The notes: generated by a model from the letters alone, not told the origin. A stretch of DNA of 48,307 nucleotides from an uncultured Solirubrobacterales bacterium (GCA_903933815.1 CAIZLN010000108.1:1-48307); one strand, 5' to 3'; shown: positions 8,528 through 17,707, counted from the first letter of the stretch. Numbers and translations: made by a program.

Positions 8528-9325
8528 ATGACCGACCCCAGCCAGTCCTTCGGGAAAATCACCTACGAGGTTGCCGACCATGTCGCGACGATCACGCTCG
8601 ACGACCCGGAGACCCGAAACTCGCTCTCCGACCAGATGCTGAGCGAACTTATTGCCGCCCTGAGCATGGCCCGCAATGATTACGCGGTGCGGGTCGTCGT
8701 ACTGGCCTCCTCCCATGAAAAGGTGTTTTCGGCCGGGGGAAACCTGTCTGCCTTCGGCAGTGACAGCGGCACGGTGGAGAAGTTCACCGGGGCCGAACTG
8801 TTCGTTGACTGCTTCAAGCTGCTCGGAGAGCTCGGCAAGCCCTCCATTGTCGCCGCCCAAGGTCATGTTCTGGCCGGATCGCTCGGCCTGGCCCTGGCTT
8901 GCGATCTGATCATCGCCTCCGACCGCGCGACCTTCGGTACACCCGAGATAACGGTCGGGCTTTTCCCGTTCATGATCATGGCGCTCATCTACCGCAACGT
9001 GCCTCGGAAGAAGACCAACGAGATGCTTCTCCTGGGCGAGCGTCTGAACGCTGAAGCGGCCCGCGAGGCAGGCATCGTCAACAAGGTCGTGCCGACCGGT
9101 GAGTTCGATGCCGCGGTCGCCGAGTGGGCCGGCATGCTGGCGGCCAAGTCGCCGCTGATCATGCGGCTCGGCAAGGACGCCATGTGGCGCCAGATGGACA
9201 TGCCTCTTGCCGACGCTCTCGACTACCTGCGTTCCCAGCTTGCGATCGAGCTTTCAACCGAAGATGCGATCGAGGGCGTCAAAGCGTTCTTCGAGAAGCG
9301 CGAACCTGAATGGAAAGGGCGCTGA
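8528..9325 (+). CDS. Enoyl-CoA hydratase/isomerase family protein
   Basis: This is a crotonase-fold protein of 265 residues, expected to hydrate or isomerise an enoyl-CoA in the cytoplasm. The oxyanion-hole segments SAGGN and AGSLGLALACD are visible, as is the second catalytic Glu in FGTPEI. The first catalytic Glu of true hydratases (usually GGGCELA) is Gly here (AGSLGLA). Isomerase, hydrolase or lyase chemistry is therefore as likely as hydration. I prefer the ATG at 8528 to the in-frame ATG at 8489, which would place coding sequence in the promoter. Its stop overlaps the carboxyltransferase start as TGATG. It is the first gene of the five-gene rightward operon. Confidence 0.85.
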   Translation: MTDPSQSFGKITYEVADHVATITLDDPETRNSLSDQMLSELIAALSMARNDYAVRVVVLASSHEKVFSAGGNLSAFGSDSGTVEKFTGAELFVDCFKLLGELGKPSIVAAQGHVLAGSLGLALACDLIIASDRATFGTPEITVGLFPFMIMALIYRNVPRKKTNEMLLLGERLNAEAAREAGIVNKVVPTGEFDAAVAEWAGMLAAKSPLIMRLGKDAMWRQMDMPLADALDYLRSQLAIELSTEDAIEGVKAFFEKREPEWKGR

Positions 9326-10938
9326 TGAGCGGGAGTGAAGCCGAGGGCGGGGCAAGCGCAGAGCCGGTCAACAAGTTGCCGGGAACAGCTCCACTGAGTG
9401 AGCTGACCGAGCAGCTGCATGAGCGGCGTGGGAAAGCCCGTCTGGGTGGGGGGCTGAAGAAGATCGAGGCCCAGCACGAGCGCGGAAAACTCACCGCCCG
9501 TGAGAGGCTCGACCTGCTCGTCGACGAAGGTACTTTCAATGAAATCGGCCTCCAGGGCCGTCCGCACTATTCGCAGCCCGCGATGCAGGGCAAGGACGCG
9601 CCAGCTGACGGGGTCGTCACCGGCTGGGGCAATGTTGACGGTCGCACTTGCGCAATCGTCGCTTATGACTTCACAGTGATGGCCGGCTCGATGGGCCAGA
9701 CCGGCGAGATCAAGGTCACCCGCATCCGCGAGATGGCGCTGCAGAAGCGCATGCCGCTGATCTGGCTGCTGGACTCCGCCGGGGCGCGGATCCAGGAGGC
9801 CTCAGGGTCCCTGTTCGCCGGCTCGGGACACCTGTTCCGGGAAGAGGTCGAGATGTCGGGTGTCGTTCCGATGGTGGCGGCAATGATGGGCCCGTGCGCG
9901 GCCGGTACCGCTTACATCCCGGGCCTGTCGGACTTCGTCCCGATGGTTGTCGGGCAGGGTGCGATGGCACTGGCCGGGCCACATCTGGTCAAGGCAGTCA
10001 CCGGCGAAGAAATCGACATGGAGGACCTTGGCGGGGCCAAGGTTCACTGCCGCAAGTCCGGAGTGGGGGACCTTGAGGTCAAGGACGACGCCGAGTGCAT
10101 CGAGGCGATCAGGAAGTACCTCTCCTACTTCCCGTCCAACTGCGAGCAGAAGCCGCCGGTGATCGAGACCGCAGACCCCGAGAGCCGTGGCTCCGACAAA
10201 CTTCTGGAGCTGATCCCCGAATCACCGCGCACGCCGTACGACATGTACGAAGTGATCCGCGAGATCACAGACGACGGCGATTTCTTCGACATCAAGCCGA
10301 AGTTCGCCAGGTCCCTGATCACCTGTTTCGCCCGCTTTGGCGGCCGGCCAGCCGGCATCGTCGCCAACCAGCCGAAACATCTCGGAGGAATCCTGGACGT
10401 CGATTCGGCCGACAAGGCGGCCCGCTTCATCAACCTCTGTGACGCTTTCTCGATCCCGCTGGTCTTCCTCCAGGATGTGCCCGGATTCATGGTCGGCTCG
10501 AAGGTCGAGCAGCAGGGCATCATCAGGCACGGAGCGAAGATGCTCTACGCCGTTTCGAGGGCGACCGTTCCAAAGATCACCGTCCTGGTCCGGAAGGCCT
10601 ACGGAGCCGGTTACTACGTGATGTGCGGCAGGGCCTACGAACCCGACCTGATCGTCGCCTGGCCCGGGGCCGAGATTTCGGTCATGGGAGCCGAAGGCGC
10701 GGTCAACATCATCGGCCGCTCGGCGATAGAGGCCTCTGATGACCCGGAGGCGACCCGCGAGGCGATGCTGAACGCCGTACGCCAGCAGATCGACCCCTAC
10801 ATTGCCGCTGGCAACGCGATGATTGACGACATCATCGATCCGCGCGAGACCCGGCAGACGATCATTCGTGGCCTCGAGATGTCCAAGGACAAGCAGGTCG
10901 AGAAGCCCTGGAAGAAACACGGGGTGATGCCGGTATGA
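9325..10938 (+). CDS. Acyl-CoA carboxylase, carboxyltransferase (beta) subunit
   Basis: This is the carboxyltransferase subunit of a biotin-dependent acyl-CoA carboxylase. It transfers CO2 from carboxybiotin to an acyl-CoA (propionyl-, methylcrotonyl- or geranyl-CoA are typical). The two crotonase-like halves are present, with the glycine-rich oxyanion segments GPCAAGTAYIPGLSDF in the N-half and RKAYGAGYYVMCG in the C-half. The N-terminal signature LTARERLDLLVD is also clear. The start at 9325 is favoured over the in-frame ATG at 9310 because of AAAGGG upstream and the TGATG overlap with the hydratase stop. No biotin carboxylase or biotin carrier gene is in the window, so the alpha subunit must come from elsewhere. 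The substrate is unknown; operon context favours a branched acyl-CoA. Confidence 0.9.
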   Translation: MSGSEAEGGASAEPVNKLPGTAPLSELTEQLHERRGKARLGGGLKKIEAQHERGKLTARERLDLLVDEGTFNEIGLQGRPHYSQPAMQGKDAPADGVVTGWGNVDGRTCAIVAYDFTVMAGSMGQTGEIKVTRIREMALQKRMPLIWLLDSAGARIQEASGSLFAGSGHLFREEVEMSGVVPMVAAMMGPCAAGTAYIPGLSDFVPMVVGQGAMALAGPHLVKAVTGEEIDMEDLGGAKVHCRKSGVGDLEVKDDAECIEAIRKYLSYFPSNCEQKPPVIETADPESRGSDKLLELIPESPRTPYDMYEVIREITDDGDFFDIKPKFARSLITCFARFGGRPAGIVANQPKHLGGILDVDSADKAARFINLCDAFSIPLVFLQDVPGFMVGSKVEQQGIIRHGAKMLYAVSRATVPKITVLVRKAYGAGYYVMCGRAYEPDLIVAWPGAEISVMGAEGAVNIIGRSAIEASDDPEATREAMLNAVRQQIDPYIAAGNAMIDDIIDPRETRQTIIRGLEMSKDKQVEKPWKKHGVMPV

Positions 10939-11816
10939 GCCGCTTTGAAGATCCGGTGATCATCAGCAACTCGATCTCCGGGGTTATCGCCAACCGGGAC
11001 CAGTGTCCGGCCATTCCGTACACGCCGCCGGAGTACGCCGCCGAGGCGCGCCGGTCCGTGGACGAAGGTGCCAGCCAGATTCACATACACGCCCGCAAGC
11101 CCGACGGCACGCCGTCCTGGGACACCGAGGACTTCCAGGCGATCACCGAAGCGATCCGGTCGGAGGTGGGTGATGTAATCATCAATTTCTCGACCGGAGC
11201 GATCGGTGTGCCCATCGAGCAGCGGATCGATTATCTGAGAGCCTGTCGGCCGGATGTGGCGGCACTCAACATGAGCTCGATGAACTACGCCAAGTACTCG
11301 CGCCGCCGCAAGGAGTTCGTCTTCAAAGCCGTCTTCGAGAACAGCTTCGACACGATCATCGAGTTCATCACGGCAATGAACGAGCTCGGCATCCAGCCCG
11401 AGCATGAGTGCTTCGACGCCGGTCATGTCGCCAACGTGGACCCGTTGATTGACATGGGACTGCTCAAGGAGCCGCTCCAGATATCCCTGGTCATGGGAGT
11501 AACCGGCGGGATCAGGCCCACCCCGCGCAATGTCGGCGTGATGGCCGATCAGATTCCCGGTGGTCCCGAGGGTCCAAACAACTGGCAGGTAATCGGTATC
11601 TCCCGCGACCAGTGGAAACTGCTGGCTGCAGCGATCGCGCTCGGTGGCAATGTGCGGGCCGGGGTGGAGGACAACCTCTACCTGCCCGACGGTTCCATGG
11701 CCCGCTCCAACGGCGATCTGGTCGGCAAGGCCCGACAGATGGTCGAAGACTCCGGTCGCAGGGTCGCCACCGTGGCCGAGGCCAGGGAGCTGCTCGGTCT
11801 GACCAAGGCGGCCTGA
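10935..11816 (+). CDS. Beta-keto acid cleavage enzyme (BKACE, DUF849 family)
   Basis: BKACE enzymes condense a beta-keto acid with acetyl-CoA and split it into acetoacetate and a new acyl-CoA. The founding member is the 3-keto-5-aminohexanoate cleavage enzyme of lysine fermentation. The TIM-barrel zinc ligands are visible as H-I-H-A-R near residue 53 and the Glu of GVEDN near the C-terminus. The family blocks SNSISG, FSTG, CFDAGH and VMGVTGG occur in order. The length, 293 residues, is normal. It is coupled by ATGA overlap to the carboxyltransferase and lies eight bases before the racemase. The combination suggests that the pathway ends in a beta-keto acid which is cleaved without a classical thiolase, and no thiolase gene is present in the window. 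Confidence 0.88.
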   Translation: MSRFEDPVIISNSISGVIANRDQCPAIPYTPPEYAAEARRSVDEGASQIHIHARKPDGTPSWDTEDFQAITEAIRSEVGDVIINFSTGAIGVPIEQRIDYLRACRPDVAALNMSSMNYAKYSRRRKEFVFKAVFENSFDTIIEFITAMNELGIQPEHECFDAGHVANVDPLIDMGLLKEPLQISLVMGVTGGIRPTPRNVGVMADQIPGGPEGPNNWQVIGISRDQWKLLAAAIALGGNVRAGVEDNLYLPDGSMARSNGDLVGKARQMVEDSGRRVATVAEARELLGLTKAA

Positions 11817-11824
11817 GCCGGCGG

Positions 11825-13060
11825 ATGTCGTTGCCGCTGTCCGACATCCGGATCCTCGACCTGACCAGGCTTCTGCCCGGCCCGTTCTGCTCGCAGATTC
11901 TGGCCGATTTCGGAGCCGAGGTGATCAAGGTCGAAGACACCGGCATGGGTGATTACATCCGGCTCGCTCAACCTTTCCACGAGGGGGATGAGGCCCGGGA
12001 GAAGGGAACCGCGTCGGCGCTGTTTCTTGCCCTCAACCGCAACAAGCAGTCAATCCGGCTCGACCTCAAGAGCGATGCCGGACGCGAGGCTTTTCTGCGC
12101 CTCGTGGAAACGGCAGACGTTGTGCTCGAAGGTTTCCGCCCCGGAGTAATGGACCGGCTCGGCGTCGGTTACGAGACTTTGATCAAGATCAACCCGGGCC
12201 TGATCTTCTGTTCCATAACCGGCTATGGCCAGGACGGTCCAAACCGGGACCGGGCCGGTCACGACCTCAACTACCTTGCGGCTACCGGGCTGCTGGACAT
12301 GACCGGTCCGGCCGGCGGGCCACCGGTTCAGTCCGCAACCCAGATCGGAGACCTCGGAGGGGGCGCGATGCCCGCTGCGATCGGGATCATGGCAGCGCTG
12401 TTTGAGAAGCGGCGGAGCGGCAAAGGTCAGATGGTGGATATCTCGATGACCGACGGGGTGCTCTCCTGGCTGGTCCTTTCCTCCGGCCGCTACTTCGCCG
12501 ACGGCACATCTCCCGAGCGCGGCGGCGTCGAACTGGGAGGTTCGCTGGCCTGTTATGTGAACTATGAGGCCGCCGACGGATACGTATCCTGCGGTGCTCT
12601 CGAGCCCAAGTTCTGGAAGGTGTTCTGTGAAGGAGTTGACCGGCCTGACCTGATCGAGCATCAGTTCGACCGGCCTGGGAGCGAAGGCCATGGCAAGGTC
12701 GCCGGAGTCTTCCGGTCCAGAACCCGCGATGAATGGAAGCGTTTCAACGACGAGTACAACTGCTGCATCGAGCCGATCCTGACCCTTGGTGAGGCGCTCG
12801 AGTCAGAGCTGTTCGAGCAACGCGGAATGGTGGCCGAGTTTGACCAGCCGGGGATCGGTCCGGTCAGGCATATCGGCAACCCGATCAAGCTTTCCGAGAC
12901 CCCTTCACGAGAGCCCGGACCCGCGCCGGCATTTGGCGGCGATACCACCAGGGTTCTCCTTGAGGCTGGATTCAGCGAGGAAGAAGTTCAGGCCCTGCTC
13001 GAGTCGGGCGCGGCGGCCGGTCCGGGTGGCGATACCGGTGACATGGATTTCCGCGTATGA
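11825..13060 (+). CDS. Alpha-methylacyl-CoA racemase (CaiB/BaiF CoA-transferase family III)
   Basis: This enzyme epimerises the alpha-methyl centre of 2-methyl-branched acyl-CoAs so that they can enter beta-oxidation, which is stereospecific. It belongs to the CaiB/BaiF family. The racemase-type active site is recognisable: His146-Asp147 in AGHDLNYLA and Asp176 in QIGDLGGG, matching the known His/Asp pair of the mycobacterial racemase. CoA transferases of the same fold usually show a catalytic Asp in a different context, so racemase is preferred. A longer open frame runs back into the BKACE gene. The ATG at 11825 is chosen because it follows the BKACE stop by eight bases with GCCGGCGG between and begins the conserved fold. 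The length of 411 residues is slightly longer than the usual 360-380. Confidence 0.82.
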   Translation: MSLPLSDIRILDLTRLLPGPFCSQILADFGAEVIKVEDTGMGDYIRLAQPFHEGDEAREKGTASALFLALNRNKQSIRLDLKSDAGREAFLRLVETADVVLEGFRPGVMDRLGVGYETLIKINPGLIFCSITGYGQDGPNRDRAGHDLNYLAATGLLDMTGPAGGPPVQSATQIGDLGGGAMPAAIGIMAALFEKRRSGKGQMVDISMTDGVLSWLVLSSGRYFADGTSPERGGVELGGSLACYVNYEAADGYVSCGALEPKFWKVFCEGVDRPDLIEHQFDRPGSEGHGKVAGVFRSRTRDEWKRFNDEYNCCIEPILTLGEALESELFEQRGMVAEFDQPGIGPVRHIGNPIKLSETPSREPGPAPAFGGDTTRVLLEAGFSEEEVQALLESGAAAGPGGDTGDMDFRV

Positions 13061-13764
13061 GCGCGATCGACCAGAGAACCCGAACGGGCGGGGAACTGCT
13101 GAAGATGTCCGAACTGGTCGAGGCTTCAGGGGTGTCGGGGGCGACAATCAAGCACTATCTGCGCGAGGGCCTGCTGCCCGAGCCGATCAAGACAAGCCGC
13201 AACATGGCGTGGTACCGGCCGGAAACGGTCGAACGGATTGAAGTAATCAAGCGGCTGCAGGAGGAGCGGTTCATGCCGCTGAAGGCGATCCGCTCCGTGC
13301 TCGCGGAAGATCCCGAGCAGGCCAAGGCGCTGCTCGAGGTCGAGGACAGGATCATTGACCGTGCTTTTGCCACCGAGCGCAAGCGGACCAGCGCCGCCGA
13401 GGTCAGAGAGGCCTACGGAATGCCGACCGAGGTCCTCGACCGTCTGGCCGAGATAGGAATCCTCACCCCGAACACCCGCGGCTATTCACCCTCGGACGTC
13501 AGCATCATTGAGGCGATCTCCAGGTTCAGGGCGAGTGGCTACGACGAGAAGACCGGATTCACCGTCTACGACACCCTTCGTTACCGCCGCGCTCTGGAGG
13601 TGCTGGTCAAGGAGGAGGTCGATGTCCTGATGGCAAGGCTGGGCGGCGACGTTGAACCCGACCGCGCAGTCGAGCTGATCGAGGCCGGGGCCGAGCCGCT
13701 GCGGGACTTCATCGCAGCTCTCCACACCAAGCTGATGGTGGAAGAGGTAGAGCGCCGCCGCTGA
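13057..13764 (+). CDS. MerR-family transcriptional regulator
   Basis: This is a 235-residue regulator with an N-terminal MerR winged helix-turn-helix (about residues 10-80). The recognition segment SGATIKHYLREGLLP and the wing NMAWYRPETVERI are visible. The rest is helical with no metal-binding Cys pattern, so it probably senses an organic ligand such as an acyl-CoA. Its start overlaps the racemase stop as ATGA, placing it at the end of the catabolic operon, where it most likely controls the island. MerR proteins are known to regulate branched-chain acyl-CoA degradation in proteobacteria (LiuR), but no orthology is claimed here. Confidence 0.88.
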   Translation: MSAIDQRTRTGGELLKMSELVEASGVSGATIKHYLREGLLPEPIKTSRNMAWYRPETVERIEVIKRLQEERFMPLKAIRSVLAEDPEQAKALLEVEDRIIDRAFATERKRTSAAEVREAYGMPTEVLDRLAEIGILTPNTRGYSPSDVSIIEAISRFRASGYDEKTGFTVYDTLRYRRALEVLVKEEVDVLMARLGGDVEPDRAVELIEAGAEPLRDFIAALHTKLMVEEVERRR

Positions 13765-13794
13765 GGCGATTTCAGGCCGCTGGGCCCTTCCGGC

Positions 13795-14838
13795 TCAGGA
13801 GTGGCCGGTCGGTACCTCTGGATCCGGATCCTGAGGCTTTCGCCGGTCCTCTTGCCCCGGTTCCTCTTCGGAATCGGGAAGGTCGAACTCGAAGGTACCT
13901 CTGGTCACCGAGAGGATCTGCTCGGCCAGAGTCGCTCCGTCATCCGGGTCGACCGGGGTGGCGCTGATCTGCAGCACCACCTCGTCGCGGTCAATCTCAT
14001 CCAGCCAGATTGAAGGCTCGCGCAGGGTGGGAACGGTAATCGCATGCTTCAGCATCGCCTGGACCTTCCGCGGGCTGGTGTGGCTGTCGAACCGGGCTTT
14101 GATGTCGATTCCCCGGGGCTCGCGTAACGGGATGATCGCCAGGTTCAGGAGGACGTTATTGGGGACCATGATCCTGTCCTTGCCGTCGAGGATTGATGTG
14201 TGAAAAAGCCCGAGCGAGCTGACCGTGCCTTCGAGAGCACCAGCCAGGGGCCCGCCGACCAGCCGGACACGCTCTCCCACCCGGAACGGCCGGGTGCTCT
14301 GCAGGACGACACCGGCGAAGATGTTTCCGAGAGTCTGCTGCGCGGCCAGCCCCAGCACGACCGCGGTGAACGCACCGCCAACCGCCAGAGTGCTCGTTTT
14401 CACCCCTGCGATGTGGAGAGCGATTGCCCCCACCGTCACAATCGTCAGCAGTTTGATCACGAAGGTGACCGTGCCGGCGGTGCCGGGCTCCATCCGGCGC
14501 AAAATGGTCGGGGTCAGCGTGCGGCCGAGCGCGCTGGCCAGACCCCAGCCGAGGATGAAAAGCAGGATTGCGGTGACTATCCGGGCTTCAATCAGGTATC
14601 CGGGGAAGAGCCCGCGACGGTTTGCAAACGCGACAAGAACGGCTGAGATCAGGACCGTGAAAAGGATCAGCCGCAGCCATGCGGTACGCATTTCGGCGGG
14701 TTCTATCTGCTCCCCGAGACCCGCTTCGTGCCAGGCCTCGGTCCGGGTTTCGAACATCGAAAGCGGCATCTGGCCGCGCCCGCGAGAGCTGCCGGACCCG
14801 GGCTTCGGCTGCTTGTCTTTTCTCATGAACCTGGCCAT
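13795..14838 (-). CDS. MscS-family mechanosensitive channel
   Basis: This is a small-conductance mechanosensitive ion channel protein of 347 residues. Four hydrophobic stretches are visible at roughly residues 50-68, 83-105, 122-145 and 150-180. The last is Gly/Ala-rich with the AAQQTLGNIFAG kink typical of the pore helix. It is followed by the beta-domain signature FRVGERVRLVGGPLAGALEGTV and PNNVLLN. The C-terminus ends in an acidic, Pro-rich tail (EEEPGQEDRRKPQDPDPEVP). Start choice is open: ATG at 14838 or ATG at 14826, the latter with CAGG just upstream. It converges with the MerR gene, and the next gene on the same strand ends 114 bases upstream. It would release solutes on osmotic downshock. 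Confidence 0.88.
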   Translation of the reverse strand: MARFMRKDKQPKPGSGSSRGRGQMPLSMFETRTEAWHEAGLGEQIEPAEMRTAWLRLILFTVLISAVLVAFANRRGLFPGYLIEARIVTAILLFILGWGLASALGRTLTPTILRRMEPGTAGTVTFVIKLLTIVTVGAIALHIAGVKTSTLAVGGAFTAVVLGLAAQQTLGNIFAGVVLQSTRPFRVGERVRLVGGPLAGALEGTVSSLGLFHTSILDGKDRIMVPNNVLLNLAIIPLREPRGIDIKARFDSHTSPRKVQAMLKHAITVPTLREPSIWLDEIDRDEVVLQISATPVDPDDGATLAEQILSVTRGTFEFDLPDSEEEPGQEDRRKPQDPDPEVPTGHS

Positions 14839-14952
14839 CTGAGGCGACCGAGGTTAACGAAGGCCGCAATCAAAGCCTGAACCGGGAAAGGGCAAAGCGC
14901 AGGAGTTGCGTCGTGCCGGAGCCTCTCCGACTGTCTGGAGCCGCTCGAGAGC

Positions 14953-17553
14953 TTAGGGAAAACCGTTCCAGCCGGCCGCGTAGCAGGGGTTGGCACCGCA
15001 CGGGTTGGTGACCTTGCCGTTGGTGTTGATGAAGTCGGCGATCTGCTTGCGCGCCAGACTCGATTCCTCGACCACCGTGTCGTGGGGATTCTGGCCGAAG
15101 GTGTTGTTCGGGGCCGTGTTTGCGAGCGGCGCCGGATTGGTTCCCCAGACCGACTGGTTGATCGGGGTGCCGGGCGGGTCGGTTCGCTTGGGACCGGTGT
15201 CCCAGACGAAGAACGCGTTGCCGTCTGCTGCTGGGCCATTCAGATCACCGAGGATCTCGTGCCCGTAGAAGGGATCCAGCATGCCTGGCGCGAGTCGGCT
15301 CGAGTCCAGGGTCGGTGCACGGAGCGGGGCGCCGATAGTGCGGGCTTCGACTTCCGTTGTGACATTGGCGACCTCGTGGTCGCCCCAGGCCATGATCAGC
15401 ATCACCTTGTGGGCCGGAGTGTTCGGAAGGGGGTTGTCGGTCATGTGGTTTGCGTAACCGTTTGGCTCACCCCGGTCCCACATCATCTGCATCAGCGAGA
15501 AGATCAGCGGCCTCTCGATCTCCTTCCTGTACGACGGGTAGAGCACCGCGGCGTACTGGGTGAAGTCCGAACTGCGCGTAAGCAGCGTCGAGTAGTTGAT
15601 CCCGGGCACGTAGAGCACCGACCTGGTCACATCAGGCGAAATCGCCGTGAGCGATCCGCCTGCGATGCCACCCTGGCTGTTGCCCCAGTAGAAGACCTCG
15701 TCGGTATCGATCACCGACTCACCGCTGTACCTGAAGGCGTCATCGCTTGTGAAGCCGTCCGGGTGGATCAGCAGGCGCGCAAGATAGGTGAAGTTGAGAA
15801 ATCCCTGCTGGAGGCGGTCGGGGATCGCCGGGAACCTGGAAAGGTCCTGAAGTGCGGCGATCGCGGTCGGGATGTCGTCGTGGAAGGGGTTGAGGTCATC
15901 ACTGGCTGACATGCCTATCCAGTCGGTGGCACAGTTCATGACACCGTTTTCGTTACCCATCGCCCGGACGTTGCCCGAGTTGACCTCGAAGTACTCGTTG
16001 AACAGTCCGTGGCCGTACAGCGACGGCCGGATCGGCTCGATCACTTCACCGCCGGAGATGGCTGACTCCGGGATGTTGCACTTGAAGCGGGCGGTGAACT
16101 CGTTGCCCGGCGTGCGAATCGGCTTCTCGTCTGCGTCCAGGTCAAACGTGGAGTCAGTCGGACATCCCTCCTCGTTGAGGTAGCAGGGCACCTGGAAGGT
16201 GCCGGTAACGACCCGGTCCAGACCGGCGCTCGGAGCGTTGTTGACGTCGGTCACAGTGAACTCGGGAGAATCGCCATCGACGATGCCGTCATCGAGATCT
16301 GTATCACCGAGGATCGCGAAGGCCCGATCCCTGATCGACAACATCCTTCCCGTGAGGTTTTCGGTGCTCGCAACCGTGAAATCCCAGGCCAGATAGAGCG
16401 AGCTGCGCGAAACTCCGGCGCTGCCGAGAGTACGGAAGATTGATTCAAAGCGGTTTCTCTGGCTTTCGACCGTAGCGTTGTCTGTGCGCTTTTCGTCCCG
16501 GTACATCCTGAATCCGGGCGGTGCCGGAAGGATGGTGCCAGCGGCGTTTCTGATGTTGCGAAGCGCCACGATGTAGCGGTGGCCGTCAGTCAGGTTCTTG
16601 CCTGGACGGATGATCAGGTTGCGGTCCCTGTCAGAAGTTGCGTTTGAGTCGAGCTCGCCCCAGATCAGCTGACGTTCGCCGGTCTTTGCGTCTATGAGCA
16701 GCGCGGACTGGCCTGGCTCGAAGGCCTTGCTCAGCTCGCCCTCAGGCACGATTCCTGTCTGGTTGAAAGCGGCCTGATTGTCCATTCCCGGAATCTGGAC
16801 GGTGATCGACTGCCCCGGGCTGAAGCCATCCGACTGGTTGAGCGCGGTTACTTCGATGTTCTTCCTGGCGCCATTTTGCGGAGTTGAGTCAGCCGCGAAG
16901 TCAACCCGGAGACCTGTACCGCTGGTGGCATCGCGCCTCGTGAAGTAGTTATTCGGAAACGGTGCCAGACAGGGATTGCTGAACGTGGCGATGAAGTCGC
17001 AGCTTCCGGCCTTGCTCAGATCGACATCAATCGGGACTGCGCAGCGGAAGCCTTCGCCTCGCAGCTTCGGCGAGGTGACGGTGCGCCGCTGAAGCTTGCC
17101 GCCGGAGCCCACGCTCGCCACGACTCTCACCTGGGGAGTCCCGCAATTGAGGGCAATCGAGCGGGCGTTCCGGTTCATCGGTATTCCGACTGTTGATGAA
17201 CCGCCAGACCTTACCCGCACCCGCTTGGTACCGGCCGGAGTCCACCGGGACCAGGCCTGCTTGACCTGGACGACCAGCGTCACAACTGAACCGGACCCGG
17301 GGTTGCCGCGCGAACCAAGCGCGACGCCCACCCGGACCTGTCCACTGGCAAGGGCCGACTGCGATCTGGCGAGAATCGTGGCACTCAGCTTGCCAGCGGT
17401 GCTCGAGGCCGAGGAGGCGTCGTCGACATTCCCCGTCCCTGATGCCTTGGCCGCGGGCGCCAGGAGCAGCACAGACACAAGAAGTGAGGCAAGCAGGACA
17501 GAACGAAAAATGGATTCAGCCGTCGGCAGCTTCGTTGCTGGGGTCAAGTACAT
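14953..17553 (-). CDS. Large secreted alpha/beta-hydrolase-like protein, paralog A
   Basis: This 866-residue exported protein has a signal peptide (hydrophobic core SVLLASLLVSVLLLAPA, likely cleavage after AKA). After a beta-rich N-terminal region (about 45-170) comes a segment beginning PCLAPFPNNYFT with LNQSDGFSPG. This resembles the N-terminal domain found in some bacterial extracellular lipases. In the C-terminal half, G-N-S-Q-G-G fits the nucleophile elbow of an alpha/beta hydrolase, and GDHEV near residue 750 could supply the His. It ends in CGANPCYAAGWNGFP. No characterised homolog is recognised, and an ester or lipid substrate is a guess. GAGGGAG lies five bases before the ATG. The gene is a tandem paralog of the next one, colinear along nearly its whole length. 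Confidence 0.72.
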   Translation of the reverse strand: MYLTPATKLPTAESIFRSVLLASLLVSVLLLAPAAKASGTGNVDDASSASSTAGKLSATILARSQSALASGQVRVGVALGSRGNPGSGSVVTLVVQVKQAWSRWTPAGTKRVRVRSGGSSTVGIPMNRNARSIALNCGTPQVRVVASVGSGGKLQRRTVTSPKLRGEGFRCAVPIDVDLSKAGSCDFIATFSNPCLAPFPNNYFTRRDATSGTGLRVDFAADSTPQNGARKNIEVTALNQSDGFSPGQSITVQIPGMDNQAAFNQTGIVPEGELSKAFEPGQSALLIDAKTGERQLIWGELDSNATSDRDRNLIIRPGKNLTDGHRYIVALRNIRNAAGTILPAPPGFRMYRDEKRTDNATVESQRNRFESIFRTLGSAGVSRSSLYLAWDFTVASTENLTGRMLSIRDRAFAILGDTDLDDGIVDGDSPEFTVTDVNNAPSAGLDRVVTGTFQVPCYLNEEGCPTDSTFDLDADEKPIRTPGNEFTARFKCNIPESAISGGEVIEPIRPSLYGHGLFNEYFEVNSGNVRAMGNENGVMNCATDWIGMSASDDLNPFHDDIPTAIAALQDLSRFPAIPDRLQQGFLNFTYLARLLIHPDGFTSDDAFRYSGESVIDTDEVFYWGNSQGGIAGGSLTAISPDVTRSVLYVPGINYSTLLTRSSDFTQYAAVLYPSYRKEIERPLIFSLMQMMWDRGEPNGYANHMTDNPLPNTPAHKVMLIMAWGDHEVANVTTEVEARTIGAPLRAPTLDSSRLAPGMLDPFYGHEILGDLNGPAADGNAFFVWDTGPKRTDPPGTPINQSVWGTNPAPLANTAPNNTFGQNPHDTVVEESSLARKQIADFINTNGKVTNPCGANPCYAAGWNGFP

Positions 17554-17645
17554 GTGGCTCCCTCTCGTTCTGTTGGCAGCCGAACACCTGCCCGGCCAAT
17601 TTCTCCCAAGCGAACCTTACCCTTGCCTCCTGCCCGGTGTCAAGC

Positions 17646-17707
17646 CCCAGCCCGCACTCCGGCGGTCCCGTCAAGGCCCGCAGCACAACCCGGAATGGCG
17701 GGCTGGG
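17646..17707 (-). terminator. Strong stem-loop between the two paralogs
   Basis: CCCAGCCCGC (17646-17655) pairs perfectly with GCGGGCTGGG (17698-17707). After a 2x2 internal loop, TCCGG (17658-17662) pairs with CCGGA (17690-17694), leaving a 27-base loop. It lies just beyond the stop of paralog B (minus strand), so it probably ends that transcript. No U-tract follows, as is common in actinobacteria. Confidence 0.5.
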
